Positions 38,253-46,724 of a stretch of 64,000 nucleotides of DNA are shown in pieces. Numbering within the stretch: position 1 is the first letter of the stretch; each line of letters begins with the position of its first letter. Position numbers and translations under genes: made by a program. The notes beneath the pieces are model-generated. The model did not search any database. It saw nothing but the letters and a program-made list of their open reading frames with translations, and was not told the origin of the DNA. Source of the stretch: Pseudobacillus wudalianchiensis (GTDB taxonomy: Bacteria; Bacillota; Bacilli; Bacillales; Domibacillaceae); NCBI RefSeq assembly GCF_001685015.1, contig NZ_MAYT01000023.1, forward strand, positions 437,847-501,846, read 5' to 3'.

Positions 38253-38942
38253 TCAATCTGACTTTTTGTCTAACTCTTCGTCTTTTTCGAGGAATTTATT
38301 CTCAATCGCCTCTTGATTACCGTAAATAAACAATTGATCACCTTCTTGAATTTTCTCTTCATCTAATCGATTACGAATGTTGACCTTTCCACGCTTAATG
38401 AACAATATGCTGATGTCTTCATCCCGTTCTACAAGGTCCGCCGCCTTCTTATCGATAAATTTAGAGTCCTCTTTAATGACAATGTCTGTCACTAAATCAT
38501 TTTCATCTAAATACAGAGCATCCTTAATAGGCAACTCGGAAATTTCCAGCTTCTTTTCCATTTCACGGTTGAGTCTCTTTTTTAATCGCTCTCGAATAAA
38601 AGGTGTTTTTCCGATCATTAAAATAACAAGCAGCACTATATTAATAACCATCAATTCTTTTAAACGCAAATCATTCGATAAAATGTTTGTTATAGAAGAA
38701 ATCACCACTGCGAGTGAAAAAGCTCCGAATAGGATGAGAAACATGCTTAACCGCCGGCGCACAGGGTGATCAATAATTAACTGCGCTTCATCTGTAGTAA
38801 AGCCAGTGTTTGTCAGCATTGAAATGACTTGATAACGGGAAACGGCTTCTTCCAGCCCAGTTAAATTAAAGAGAATAACGGAAATTTCAATCACAAAAGC
38901 AACAATTAAGAAATACAGCATCATAAAAACCATTCCCATCAT
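38253..38942 (-). CDS. Membrane protein with a TrkA C-terminal (RCK_C) domain
   Basis: A 229-residue protein. The first 30 residues and about 65-110 contain three hydrophobic segments. The C-terminal part (about 140-215) is an RCK_C domain: DLVTDIVIKEDSKFIDKKAADLVERDEDISILFIKRGKVNIRN, ending IQEGDQLFIYGNQEAIE. RCK_C domains often bind cyclic di-AMP and control potassium flux. The nucleotide-binding RCK_N domain is absent, so this is an orphan RCK_C membrane protein. ATG 38942 follows AAAGGAG. No potassium gene adjoins it. Confidence 0.8.
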   Translation of the reverse strand: MMGMVFMMLYFLIVAFVIEISVILFNLTGLEEAVSRYQVISMLTNTGFTTDEAQLIIDHPVRRRLSMFLILFGAFSLAVVISSITNILSNDLRLKELMVINIVLLVILMIGKTPFIRERLKKRLNREMEKKLEISELPIKDALYLDENDLVTDIVIKEDSKFIDKKAADLVERDEDISILFIKRGKVNIRNRLDEEKIQEGDQLFIYGNQEAIENKFLEKDEELDKKSD

Positions 38943-39042
38943 TTTCTGTTCTCCTTTCGGAAATTGGCTTCAAGAAACCTTTCCCTTCCCATTTGAAAAT
39001 AAAACTACAACCAAGCAATAACAAATAGAGGGAGGAACCACA

Positions 39043-39079
39043 AAAAAACGGGCGGCCGGAAAAGCCGGCACCCGTTCGT
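39043..39079 (-). terminator. Terminator after spoVR
   Basis: ACGGGTGCCGGC-TTTT-CCGGCCGCCCGT on the minus strand is followed by seven T's and touches the spoVR stop. Confidence 0.92.
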
Positions 39080-40488
39080 TATAAATACTTCCGCTGCACT
39101 TTATGACCGCTGAAACTAAATAGGATTTCACGATCCTCCACCATTGTTTCCAAATGAACGGTTCTTCCCCACAACGTATACAAATGCGGCAACACTTTTT
39201 CCAAGTATTTCAGGTCCAGCTCAACTCCCTCATACCAGTGTTTAACATACAGCTCTCCGGCTTTCATATAATCACCATCGTTCACCGTCAAATAAGGAAA
39301 ACCGCCATTCACTCTCATATTTACGAGCTGGTCGCGCACGTTTGTCCAATCTTTATCAGTTATTTTATAGTCTTTCCCTTTTTTCTGGAATAAATACATA
39401 TCCTCTCGATGAACAAGTTCTTTCGTTAAATAATTGCGTAAGAATGAAATATCTGATTCAATTTCCCGTACTTCAAATATCTTTTCACGTCCTGATCCTT
39501 CTTTAACGCCGCGGCGTTTCATTTCTTCTGTTGGATTATTATACCGTTCTTCAATATCCTCAAACATTTTCAGCCCTAAATAATAAGGGTTAATGGATGT
39601 ACGCGACGGCTGGACAACGCCGGCATTTAATTTAGCAAACTCAATGGCCTCTCCCGACGTTAAATCAAGTTCACGGATAATGCGCTGATGCCAATAGGAA
39701 GCCCAGCCTTCGTTCATAATTTTTGTCTCGAGCTGCGGCCAAAAATACAGCATCTCTTCTCGCACCATCGTCATAATATCACGCTGCCAGTCCTCAAGGT
39801 CCCGGCTATATTGTTCAATGAATAATATTAAATCCTTTTCTGGCCGTGGCGGGATCAGTTTTTTCGCCTTTTTCGGCACTAACTCAAAGGTATTGGATTC
39901 ATCCAGTGACCATAGATCATCATACGGCCCTTTTTTCTTTTCTGTTTCTATTTCCTCTTCTTCTGTCTGCCAGTAAAGCTGCCGCCTTAAAAGTGATGGG
40001 TCAATGTGCTCCTCAATCGCAAGAACAGCGTCTAAAAATTTCTCCACCGTCTCCTTGCCATGATCAATTTCATACTGACGAATTCTGTCAGCTGTTGCTG
40101 CCATGCTTTCCACCATATGGCGGTTTGTCTGCTGAAAGCGCACATTATTTTTGAAAAAATCACAGTGGGCCAACACGTGAGCGACAATAAGTTTATTTTG
40201 GATCAAGGAGTTCGTATCAAGCAAGAAAGCGTAGCACGGGTTAGAATTGATGACAAGCTCATATATTTTACTAAGGCCAAGATCATATTGCAGCTTCATC
40301 TTGAAGAACTGTTTGCCGAAACTCCAATGCGAAAACCGAGTCGGCATCCCATAAGCACCAAACGTGTAAATAATATCCGCCGGGCAAATTTCATATCTCA
40401 TCGGATAAAAGTCAAGACCGAATCCCGTCGCAATCTCCGTAATCTCATCAATGGCATACTGAAGGTCTTTCATTTCTGCCTCATTCAT
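39079..40488 (-). CDS. spoVR: Stage V sporulation protein R
   Basis: Cytoplasmic protein of 469 residues needed for normal spore cortex formation in B. subtilis. It is often co-conserved with PrkA and YhbH. Family signatures include [11 protein letters not shown] near residue 51, [35 protein letters not shown] near residue 82 (with His residues suggestive of metal binding) and [13 protein letters not shown] near residue 258. ATG 40488 follows AAAGGGGG. The prkA-yhbH pair lies 9-12 kb away in the same window. The biochemical activity is unknown. Confidence 0.96.
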   Translation of the reverse strand: MNEAEMKDLQYAIDEITEIATGFGLDFYPMRYEICPADIIYTFGAYGMPTRFSHWSFGKQFFKMKLQYDLGLSKIYELVINSNPCYAFLLDTNSLIQNKLIVAHVLAHCDFFKNNVRFQQTNRHMVESMAATADRIRQYEIDHGKETVEKFLDAVLAIEEHIDPSLLRRQLYWQTEEEEIETEKKKGPYDDLWSLDESNTFELVPKKAKKLIPPRPEKDLILFIEQYSRDLEDWQRDIMTMVREEMLYFWPQLETKIMNEGWASYWHQRIIRELDLTSGEAIEFAKLNAGVVQPSRTSINPYYLGLKMFEDIEERYNNPTEEMKRRGVKEGSGREKIFEVREIESDISFLRNYLTKELVHREDMYLFQKKGKDYKITDKDWTNVRDQLVNMRVNGGFPYLTVNDGDYMKAGELYVKHWYEGVELDLKYLEKVLPHLYTLWGRTVHLETMVEDREILFSFSGHKVQRKYL

Positions 40489-40668
40489 TTTGTTTCCCCC
40501 TTTTGCCCTTTAACAAATACTTATGAAAAAAAGCAAAAGGTCATACCCCCTTTTCCTCTGAATCCCTCCTCTATTTTGAAGCGGGTGCTATCCCAGTATT
40601 TACAGAGGAAGTTTTATTCGGGGGGAACACATACTATAGATAGTTCCTCTAACAGGGGTGGATAAGCA

Positions 40669-40887
40669 ATGGATTATACAGATTATGATCGCGTACTATA
40701 CTATGTTCATCGCTCAGATTGGACGAACCTGCTTATATTAATGGTCCGGACGAAAGACCATTTACTATCGAAAAAAATTGAACATTTTCTCCATGCTCGC
40801 TCATTCCCTAATTCTTATTCTGCTGTGGAAAAAACTTTTTATACATTGTTCCATTATGTAGAGTATGCCAATTCGTTAAGAGCCTAG
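40669..40887 (+). CDS. yhdB: YhdB-like small protein
   Basis: A 72-residue soluble protein rich in Tyr and His, starting MDYTDYDRVLYYVHRSDWTN and continuing LLILMVRTKDHLLSKKIEHFLHAR, which I recall as YhdB of B. subtilis. It is divergent from spoVR, as yhdB and spoVR are close in B. subtilis too. ATG 40669 follows AGGGGTGG. The function is unknown. Confidence 0.75.
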   Translation: MDYTDYDRVLYYVHRSDWTNLLILMVRTKDHLLSKKIEHFLHARSFPNSYSAVEKTFYTLFHYVEYANSLRA

Positions 40888-40906
40888 AGGAATTCCACCA
40901 GTGACA

Positions 40907-40943
40907 GCGGCCAGAAAGGATTTCCCCCTTTCTGGCTGCTTTG
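40907..40943 (+). terminator. Terminator after yhdB
   Basis: GCGGCCAGAAAGG and CCTTTCTGGCTGC pair around a seven-base loop, followed by TTT. Confidence 0.85.
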
Positions 40944-41045
40944 ACGTACATATAACCAGCTGCAGCAGTAGGGCTGATTAGTTTACTTTTTTTCCTTATT
41001 AATACTATAATCATCTAGAGAAATTTGTATAACAAAGGAGAAGGT

Positions 41046-41462
41046 ATGAAAAAAGAAAATCTGCTTTTCGTTGCCTGGGGAGCTTCTTTTATTGCCATGC
41101 TTGGCAGTTTATATTTTTCAGAAGTAATGAAATATGAACCTTGTGAGCTTTGCTGGTATCAACGGATTTTAATGTATCCGCTTGTCTTGATTCTCGGTCT
41201 TGCTATTATTAAGAAAGATGAAACGGCTGCCCGTTATTCCTTGACTCTTTCAGCTGTTGGAGGATGTATTTCTCTTTATCACTATGCGATCCAAAAGATT
41301 GATTTCTTTACTAATACAGCCCCAGCTTGCGGCAGAGTTCCATGCACAGGGATGTATATTAACTGGTTCGGCTTTATAACGATTCCTTTTTTGGCACTTA
41401 CAGCCTTCATCATTATTTTCATAACTAGCTTACTCGTTATTAAGAGAAAGGAAGTTGCTTAA
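41046..41462 (+). CDS. bdbC: Thiol-disulfide oxidoreductase BdbC (DsbB-like)
   Basis: Membrane protein of 138 residues that passes electrons from extracytoplasmic thiol oxidases to quinone, so disulfides form outside the cell. Four membrane segments are visible. The first catalytic pair is Cys33-Cys36 in EPCELCWYQRI. The second is in APACGRVPCTGM near residues 97-102. ATG 41046 follows AAAGGAGAAGG. The next gene, a tethered thioredoxin-like protein, starts two bases after its stop, and the two probably form a redox pair. Confidence 0.94.
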   Translation: MKKENLLFVAWGASFIAMLGSLYFSEVMKYEPCELCWYQRILMYPLVLILGLAIIKKDETAARYSLTLSAVGGCISLYHYAIQKIDFFTNTAPACGRVPCTGMYINWFGFITIPFLALTAFIIIFITSLLVIKRKEVA

Positions 41463-41463
41463 C

Positions 41464-41934
41464 TTGAAAAAAATTATTATTTTTGCGGCTATTATTTTAA
41501 TTTTGTTTGCAGCCATTGTTTTTTTAACAAAATATCAGCAAAACGAAGCGTCTAAAGATAATCCTTACGGAAAAAAAGAATTGCATCCAGAAACGATTAA
41601 GCAACTAGATGATCCGAATTATAGCAATCTCATTTTACCAGACGACTTAAAAAAGAAATTGGAAGATGGAGAAGATCTTTTCGTTTATTTTTACAGCCCG
41701 ACGTGCCCACACTGTCAAAATACAACTCCAGTGCTTATGCCGCTTGCTAAGGAGAAAAATGCTGAGATCCATCAGTTCAACCTTCTTGAGTTCGAAGATG
41801 GGTGGGATGACTATCAAATTCAATCAACCCCTACTCTCGTTTACTTTAAAAACGGAGTAGAACAAGAACGTCTCGTTGGCAGCCAGCCGAAAGAAACGTT
41901 CGACCAATTTATTGAAACCCATAAAGAGAAATAA
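41464..41934 (+). CDS. Membrane-anchored thioredoxin-like protein (BdbA/BdbD role)
   Basis: A 156-residue protein with an N-terminal membrane anchor (about residues 3-23) and an extracytoplasmic thioredoxin fold with the active site SPTCPHCQNTTPVL near residue 79. A cis-proline loop follows (QSTPTLVYFKNG). The C-P-H-C dipeptide is the DsbA type, which favours disulfide formation. The start is TTG 41464, ten bases from AAAGGAAG; a TTG at 41455 is too close to it. Coupling to bdbC suggests it is the partner that BdbC reoxidises. Confidence 0.88.
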   Translation: MKKIIIFAAIILILFAAIVFLTKYQQNEASKDNPYGKKELHPETIKQLDDPNYSNLILPDDLKKKLEDGEDLFVYFYSPTCPHCQNTTPVLMPLAKEKNAEIHQFNLLEFEDGWDDYQIQSTPTLVYFKNGVEQERLVGSQPKETFDQFIETHKEK

Positions 41935-41938
41935 CAGC

Positions 41939-41970
41939 TCCCCTGCCGTTCAGTGGCAGGGGATTCTTTA
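41939..41970 (+). terminator. Terminator after the bdbC operon
   Basis: TCCCCTGCC-GTTCAGT-GGCAGGGGA is a strong stem followed by TTCTTTA, a modest T-run. Confidence 0.82.
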
Positions 41971-42055
41971 TAAAAAGGCTCTTGAAAAAACCATATTCCT
42001 CTTTAGTAGAGATCATAAAAAAGAAAACATTGCTTCAATAATTTAATTATAAAAT

Positions 42056-42086
42056 AAAAAAGCCTTCTGATCACAGAGAAGGCTCA
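42056..42086 (-). terminator. Terminator after yhcU
   Basis: On the minus strand GAGCCTTCT-CTGTGATC-AGAAGGCTT is followed by T's, overlapping the yhcU stop codon. Confidence 0.88.
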
Positions 42087-42485
42087 AATCAAATAGATGT
42101 TAGCGGGTGTAGCGCAGGATAAGTCGAGGACCATGCTTTTTTTATTGTGAAAATGATTTAAAAAAAAAGGCAGACGAATGTCGAACTTTTGTAAAAGTGC
42201 CGTGTTTTTTTCAAATATTTCCTTATAATGTAAAGGCAGGCTAGCTGGCTCGCCTGTTTCAAGAATGGAGATAATCGTCTGGAGGCTGGAGATCACTTGA
42301 AAAGCATCCTGGAGAGTACCGAAGAGCTGAAAATGATCATCCGTCAGTTGAAGTATGCCTAATTTGTACATAGCCTGCAATTCTTCTTTCTCAAAAAAAA
42401 GCGGAAGAATCTCTTCTTTTAACTGCCGAACTAACTCGTTAATTATTTCTTCCTGTTCGGTAGTGGAGGCAATTATTACTCTCAA
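42084..42485 (-). CDS. yhcU: YhcU-like protein of unknown function
   Basis: A 133-residue soluble protein starting RVIIASTTEQEEIINELVRQLKEEI with an ILPLFFEKEELQAMYKLGILQL segment, like YhcU of B. subtilis (about 131 residues). It is divergent from yhcT, as there. The start is TTG 42485 behind GGAAGGTG. No catalytic motif is seen. Confidence 0.8.
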   Translation of the reverse strand: MRVIIASTTEQEEIINELVRQLKEEILPLFFEKEELQAMYKLGILQLTDDHFQLFGTLQDAFQVISSLQTIISILETGEPASLPLHYKEIFEKNTALLQKFDIRLPFFLNHFHNKKSMVLDLSCATPANIYLI

Positions 42486-42610
42486 AAAAACACCTTCCCT
42501 GCTGCGTCTATTAATGACATGATAGATAACTCAAGAATAACATATAACCTATTTAATAACGTTGGTAATTTTGTGAAATAGGGTAAGATACATAAAAGGT
42601 GGGAAACATT

Positions 42611-43513
42611 TTGTATAAGACGAATCGAAAAGGTAAGATCTATGAGCTGAGTATTCCTTCAGAATGGGCCGGAGAAACGGTTACTTCTGTTTTAAAAGAC
42701 AAGTGGAAGCTTTCTAAAAAAATGATCCATCAATGGAGAATGGATAAAACGATCCGGCTGAATGGGCAAATAGCGGATTGGCGGGCACCTCTTCAAAAAG
42801 GGGACCTGCTGCAGCTGCCGTTATTCCACTCTTCTGGACAAATCCCTGCCCCTTCCTTTTTGGAAGTAGACATTTTATATGAGGACGATCATTTAATTGT
42901 GGTGAATAAGCCAGCGGGAATCAAAACACATCCTAATGACGAGACAGAAACCCGTTCGCTGCTCAATGCTGTTGCCTACCATGTACAGCTATCCGGCGAG
43001 CATAGTTTCCTTCGGCATATTCATCGTCTTGATGAACATACGAGCGGCGTTGTGCTATTCGCAAAGCATGAAGCGGCCTACACGGTGCTCTCCCGTCTAT
43101 TAGAAGAACGCCTCATTAAAAGAACTTACATTGCGGCCGTTCATGGTATCCTTCACAAAGGAAAAGGGACGATCAATAACCCAATTGGAAGGGATCGGCA
43201 CCACCCTACGAGAAGGCGTGTTTCTCCGTCAGGCCAAACAGCTCTTACTTACTATGAGGTCATGCAAAAAGATAGCGGCCGCAACCTTTCCACCGTAAAA
43301 TGTCAGCTGGCCACTGGACGAACTCATCAGATCCGGGTCCACTTTTCTGCCATGGGCCACCCTCTTGCAGGAGACCTTTTGTATGGAGGAAAGCCGCTTG
43401 TAAAAAGACAGGCTCTTCATGCGGCTGAAATTGAAATACCGCATCCTTTCACAGGAGAGAGCATTACTTGCCGAGCACCGATCCCAAATGATATCAGCCC
43501 TCTTTTTAATTAA
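42611..43513 (+). CDS. yhcT: RluA-family pseudouridine synthase YhcT
   Basis: Isomerises uridine to pseudouridine in RNA; the target is probably 23S rRNA or tRNA but is not known. An S4-like N-terminal region (about residues 1-80) is followed by the catalytic domain with the active-site aspartate in HIHRLDEHTSGVVLFAK near residue 137. It also has RTYIAAVHG, GQTALTYYEV and LATGRTHQIRVHFSAMGHPLAGD. The start is TTG 42611, because the ribosome binding site AAAGGTGGG overlaps the upstream GTG. The 300 residues match the family. Confidence 0.9.
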   Translation: MYKTNRKGKIYELSIPSEWAGETVTSVLKDKWKLSKKMIHQWRMDKTIRLNGQIADWRAPLQKGDLLQLPLFHSSGQIPAPSFLEVDILYEDDHLIVVNKPAGIKTHPNDETETRSLLNAVAYHVQLSGEHSFLRHIHRLDEHTSGVVLFAKHEAAYTVLSRLLEERLIKRTYIAAVHGILHKGKGTINNPIGRDRHHPTRRRVSPSGQTALTYYEVMQKDSGRNLSTVKCQLATGRTHQIRVHFSAMGHPLAGDLLYGGKPLVKRQALHAAEIEIPHPFTGESITCRAPIPNDISPLFN

Positions 43514-43546
43514 AAGGTTTTGACTTGGGATCCATTCACATGGACT

Positions 43547-43585
43547 TTCATCTAAAGAAGCGGTTTCTTCGCTTCTTTAGATGAA
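43547..43585. repeat. Perfect 16-base inverted repeat between yhcT and the aldo/keto reductase
   Basis: TTCATCTAAAGAAGCG pairs with CGCTTCTTTAGATGAA around a seven-base loop. There is no T-run on either side, unlike the other terminators. A further inverted pair GGTTTTGA (43516-43523) and TCAAAACC (43634-43641) encloses it, with a GC-rich spacer. It may be an RNase-resistant double terminator or a copy of a dispersed intergenic repeat. Confidence 0.6.
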
Positions 43586-43633
43586 GAGCATTTGTTGCCT
43601 ATCGCGCTGGGCGAGCGCCTGTCGCTTTTAGAA

Positions 43634-44482
43634 TCAAAACCCATTCTCAAATTGGTCAGGGTCAGGACCGAATCTTTCTTCTTTGTTTAGGGCATGGATG
43701 TTTTTCATGTCTTCAAGGGAAAGTTCAAAGTCAAAGAGTTCACTGTTTTCTTTAATTCTTTCTGGATGTACAGACTTTGGAATGACTACTGTTCCATTTT
43801 GTAAATGCCAGCGCAAAATAACTTGTGTCACTGACTTGTTATATTTTTTCGCTAGATGGTTCAGCGTTGGTTCGCTAGCTAATTTGTTCCGGGCAATGGG
43901 AGACCATGCTTCGACAACGATGTTTTTCTCCTGGCAGTATGCTCGCAATTTCTCTTGCGTTAAATATGGATGATTTTCAATTTGATTAATGGCAGGTACT
44001 TCATTGCAAACAGCGAGCAGTTCTTCTAGATGGTGAATCTGGAAGTTGCAGACACCAATTGCTTTAGCTGCCCCCTCGCTGTATAACTTCTCAAGTGCCC
44101 GCCATGTTTCCCGATATTTATTTTTATCTTTTCCGGGCCAGTGAATTAAATATAAGTCTATATAATTTGTTTGTAGCTTATTTAACGAGGTTTCAAATGC
44201 TTTCATCGTTTGATCATATCCCTGGTCGCTGTTCCACACTTTCGTTGTGAGGAAAATCTCATCCCAGCTAACATCGCTTGCTCTCACGGCATCACCGACG
44301 ATCTGTTCATTTTCATAGATAGCAGCTGTGTCGATGAGACGGTATCCCATGCGAAGAGCGGATTGAATGGCAAAATTTGCTTCGATCTCATCTGTCATTT
44401 TGTAAACACCAAGACCTACTTGAGGGATCGCTAGTCCATTATTCAGCGTCAACGTATCCTGTAGATTTGCAGCAACTTTCAT
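43634..44482 (-). CDS. Aldo/keto reductase
   Basis: NADPH-dependent aldehyde/ketone reductase of the AKR superfamily, 282 residues. The catalytic tetrad is visible: Asp and Tyr in RLIDTAAIYENE near residues 46-57, Lys in TTKVW near residue 78 and His in LIHWPG near residue 110. The NADP-binding VIPKSVHPERIKEN is near residue 244. It resembles YtbE and YvgN of Bacillus, which reduce methylglyoxal and similar aldehydes. ATG 44482 follows AAAGGAGG. It stands alone. Confidence 0.93.
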   Translation of the reverse strand: MKVAANLQDTLTLNNGLAIPQVGLGVYKMTDEIEANFAIQSALRMGYRLIDTAAIYENEQIVGDAVRASDVSWDEIFLTTKVWNSDQGYDQTMKAFETSLNKLQTNYIDLYLIHWPGKDKNKYRETWRALEKLYSEGAAKAIGVCNFQIHHLEELLAVCNEVPAINQIENHPYLTQEKLRAYCQEKNIVVEAWSPIARNKLASEPTLNHLAKKYNKSVTQVILRWHLQNGTVVIPKSVHPERIKENSELFDFELSLEDMKNIHALNKEERFGPDPDQFENGF

Positions 44483-44667
44483 GTTTATTCCTCCTTTCAC
44501 ATTTCCTTTTATTGTACCGTCAAATAAAAAGGGACGCGACTATTTGACTTTGAGGAGGTGTAAACAAATAATTTTTCCGTCTTTTTTCGACAAACTCTTT
44601 TTTCTTCGACTTTATTCAAGTAAAATAGTACTGTTAGCCATTTTTTATAACTAGGAGGCTTTTCAAA

Positions 44668-45285
44668 TTGTTTAAACACAAAAAGGATAAATTCACTATC
44701 TTGCTTAATTCAATTGCAGTCAATTTGAAGGAAAGTGCCGATTACTTTGCTGACTACAAGCTAAAGAATGCCAGCGACTTAAAAGTTTTTTACAACGAAA
44801 TGAAAACGTTCGAAACAAAAGGGGATGAATTAATTCATGAAGTGATTAAAGAATTAAATCAATCCTTTATTACGCCAATCGAACGGGAAGACATTTTAGC
44901 GTTGGCCATGAGTATGGATGATGTCCTTGACGGTCTTGAAGAAACAGCGGCGATGTTTGAAATGTATTCCATCATCAACGTCGATGACTATATGCTGAAA
45001 TTCGTTGAAGCCATCCGCGGCTGTTCTGTTGAAATTGAACGTGCTGTTGATTTACTCGAAACGAAAAAGCTGCTGCCAATTCGCGAGCATGTCATTAAAA
45101 TCAAAGATTATGAAACAGCGTGCGATGGGATACGCCGCCAGTCCATTAAACATTTATTTGTCACAGAAAAAGACCCAATTCAATTGATTAAGCTAAAAGA
45201 AATCTATGAAAGCTTAGAACAGATTGCCGATTTTTGTCAGGATGTAGCTAATACTCTGGAAACGATTATTATGAAAAACGCTTAA
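44668..45285 (+). CDS. ykaA: DUF47 (PhoU-like) phosphate transport accessory protein
   Basis: A 205-residue all-helical cytoplasmic protein of the DUF47/YkaA family, distant from PhoU. It has the metal-binding pattern ETKGDELIHEVIKELNQSFITPIEREDILALAMSMDDVLDGLEE and a second half with EQIADFCQDVANTLETIIMK. It is believed to regulate the Pit phosphate transporter encoded 14 bases downstream, an association conserved across bacteria. The start is TTG 44668 behind AGGAGG. Confidence 0.93.
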   Translation: MFKHKKDKFTILLNSIAVNLKESADYFADYKLKNASDLKVFYNEMKTFETKGDELIHEVIKELNQSFITPIEREDILALAMSMDDVLDGLEETAAMFEMYSIINVDDYMLKFVEAIRGCSVEIERAVDLLETKKLLPIREHVIKIKDYETACDGIRRQSIKHLFVTEKDPIQLIKLKEIYESLEQIADFCQDVANTLETIIMKNA

Positions 45286-45299
45286 GGAGCGCCCTATTT

Positions 45300-46298
45300 A
45301 TGGATTCTCTACTTATTATTACCGTATTAATTGTTATTTGCGCTTTATCGTTTGATTTTATTAACGGCTTCCATGATACGGCAAATGCGATCGCTACTTC
45401 TGTCTCCACTAAAGCTCTTAAGCCGCGGCATGCGATTATACTGGCCGCTTCGATGAACTTTTTAGGAGCGATGACATTTACCGGGGTAGCCAAAACCATT
45501 ACAAAGGATATCGTTGATCCATTCATGCTTGAAAATGGCTCAACTGTTATTTTAGCTGCTTTGATCTCAGCAATTCTCTGGAATTTGATTACATGGTATT
45601 ACGGAATTCCAAGCAGTTCATCCCATGCCCTAATCGGCTCTATTGCCGGTGCAGCCATTGCTGCTGCTGGTGTTGGGATCTTAAATTACAGTGGTTTCTT
45701 TAAGATTATTCAAGCGTTGATTCTTTCACCAATTATTGCTTTTGTTGGCGGCTATATCATCTACAGCATATTTAAAGTGGTATTTAGGGACAACAATTTG
45801 CCGAAAACGAATCGTCGTTTCCGTCACTTTCAAGTATTCACGGCTGCTCTTCAGTCGTATACACATGGTACGAACGATGCCCAAAAAGCAATGGGGATTA
45901 TTACAATGGCTCTTATCGCTAACAATTATCAATCCACAACCGATATTCAATTATGGGTACAGTTTTCCTGTGCTGCCGCAATGGGGATTGGAACTTCTGT
46001 AGGCGGTTGGAAGATTATTAAAACAGTTGGCGGCAAAATCATGAAAATTCGTCCTGTTAATGGGGTAGCAGCTGACTTAACATCCGCTGCCATTATCTTT
46101 GGGGCTACTTTTATTCATTTGCCAGTCAGCACGACACACGTCATCTCCTCTTCAATTTTAGGGGTTGGTGCTTCTCACCGGATTCGCGGCGTTAAATGGG
46201 GAACGGCTCAACGCATGCTTATCACATGGGTCATCACTTTGCCAATATCAGCTGCGATTGCCGCTCTGGCCTATTTTATTCTTGACTTATTTCTATAA
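45300..46298 (+). CDS. pit: Low-affinity inorganic phosphate transporter (Pit family)
   Basis: Membrane carrier of phosphate (as metal-phosphate complex) with a cation, 332 residues. The two duplicated signatures are visible: NGFHDTANAIATSVSTKAL near residue 22 and QSYTHGTNDAQKAMGIITMA near residue 182. Each is followed by a GIPSSSSHALIGSIAG or PVSTTHVISSSILG type loop. It pairs with the DUF47 protein just upstream and ends at a strong terminator. Confidence 0.95.
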   Translation: MDSLLIITVLIVICALSFDFINGFHDTANAIATSVSTKALKPRHAIILAASMNFLGAMTFTGVAKTITKDIVDPFMLENGSTVILAALISAILWNLITWYYGIPSSSSHALIGSIAGAAIAAAGVGILNYSGFFKIIQALILSPIIAFVGGYIIYSIFKVVFRDNNLPKTNRRFRHFQVFTAALQSYTHGTNDAQKAMGIITMALIANNYQSTTDIQLWVQFSCAAAMGIGTSVGGWKIIKTVGGKIMKIRPVNGVAADLTSAAIIFGATFIHLPVSTTHVISSSILGVGASHRIRGVKWGTAQRMLITWVITLPISAAIAALAYFILDLFL

Positions 46299-46337
46299 AA
46301 AGCTGTTCCGCACTCTCTCGCGGAACAGCTTTTTTAA
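46297..46337. terminator. Terminator after pit
   Basis: AAAAAGCTGTTCCGC and GCGGAACAGCTTTTTT make a perfect stem with T's on the right. It also lies at the 3' end of the convergent micro-gene at 46334-46429. Confidence 0.93.
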
Positions 46338-46429
46338 AACACATATTTCCTTACTATATTTAAAAACAGAACAAAGGCAATAACAAACATTAAAATGATC
46401 AATATCTTCTCTTGTTTGCTTCCAGTCAT
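46334..46429 (-). CDS. 31-residue membrane micro-protein
   Basis: A short gene coding MTGSKQEKILIILMFVIAFV followed by LFLNIVRKYVF. It has a polar start, one membrane helix (about residues 9-24) and a basic end. ATG 46429 has an ideal ribosome binding site (AAAGGAGAAATAAC), and its stop falls in the pit terminator, which can serve both genes. I do not recognise a family. The hydrophobic-plus-basic layout is like many single-helix regulators of membrane proteins. Confidence 0.62.
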   Translation of the reverse strand: MTGSKQEKILIILMFVIAFVLFLNIVRKYVF

Positions 46430-46724
46430 GTTATTTCTCCTTTGCAAATTTTTTCTTGTTGAATATCGTATCATGCATTCTCTCACAGTCTACAGCAATC
46501 AGCTCTTCTAATCCACCAGATGAACAAAAATCTGTATAACGTGATTTCCCTATTAAGATACTGAAAAGATAAGATGGCTAACAAATCATTCAATCCACCT
46601 TAAATAATGGAAAAGAAATTTTATTAACACTATTCGACATTTTTTATTTTTCTATTGCATCCACTGATCAAAACGAATATTATATTAAGTGTGATTTTTA
46701 ATGTTCGTATTTTGGAGGTTTCCA

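Noticed and set aside
46430..46724. Possible purine riboswitch before the second purine permease
   Set aside because: The conserved GTTTCTACC and P2/P3 stems are absent.
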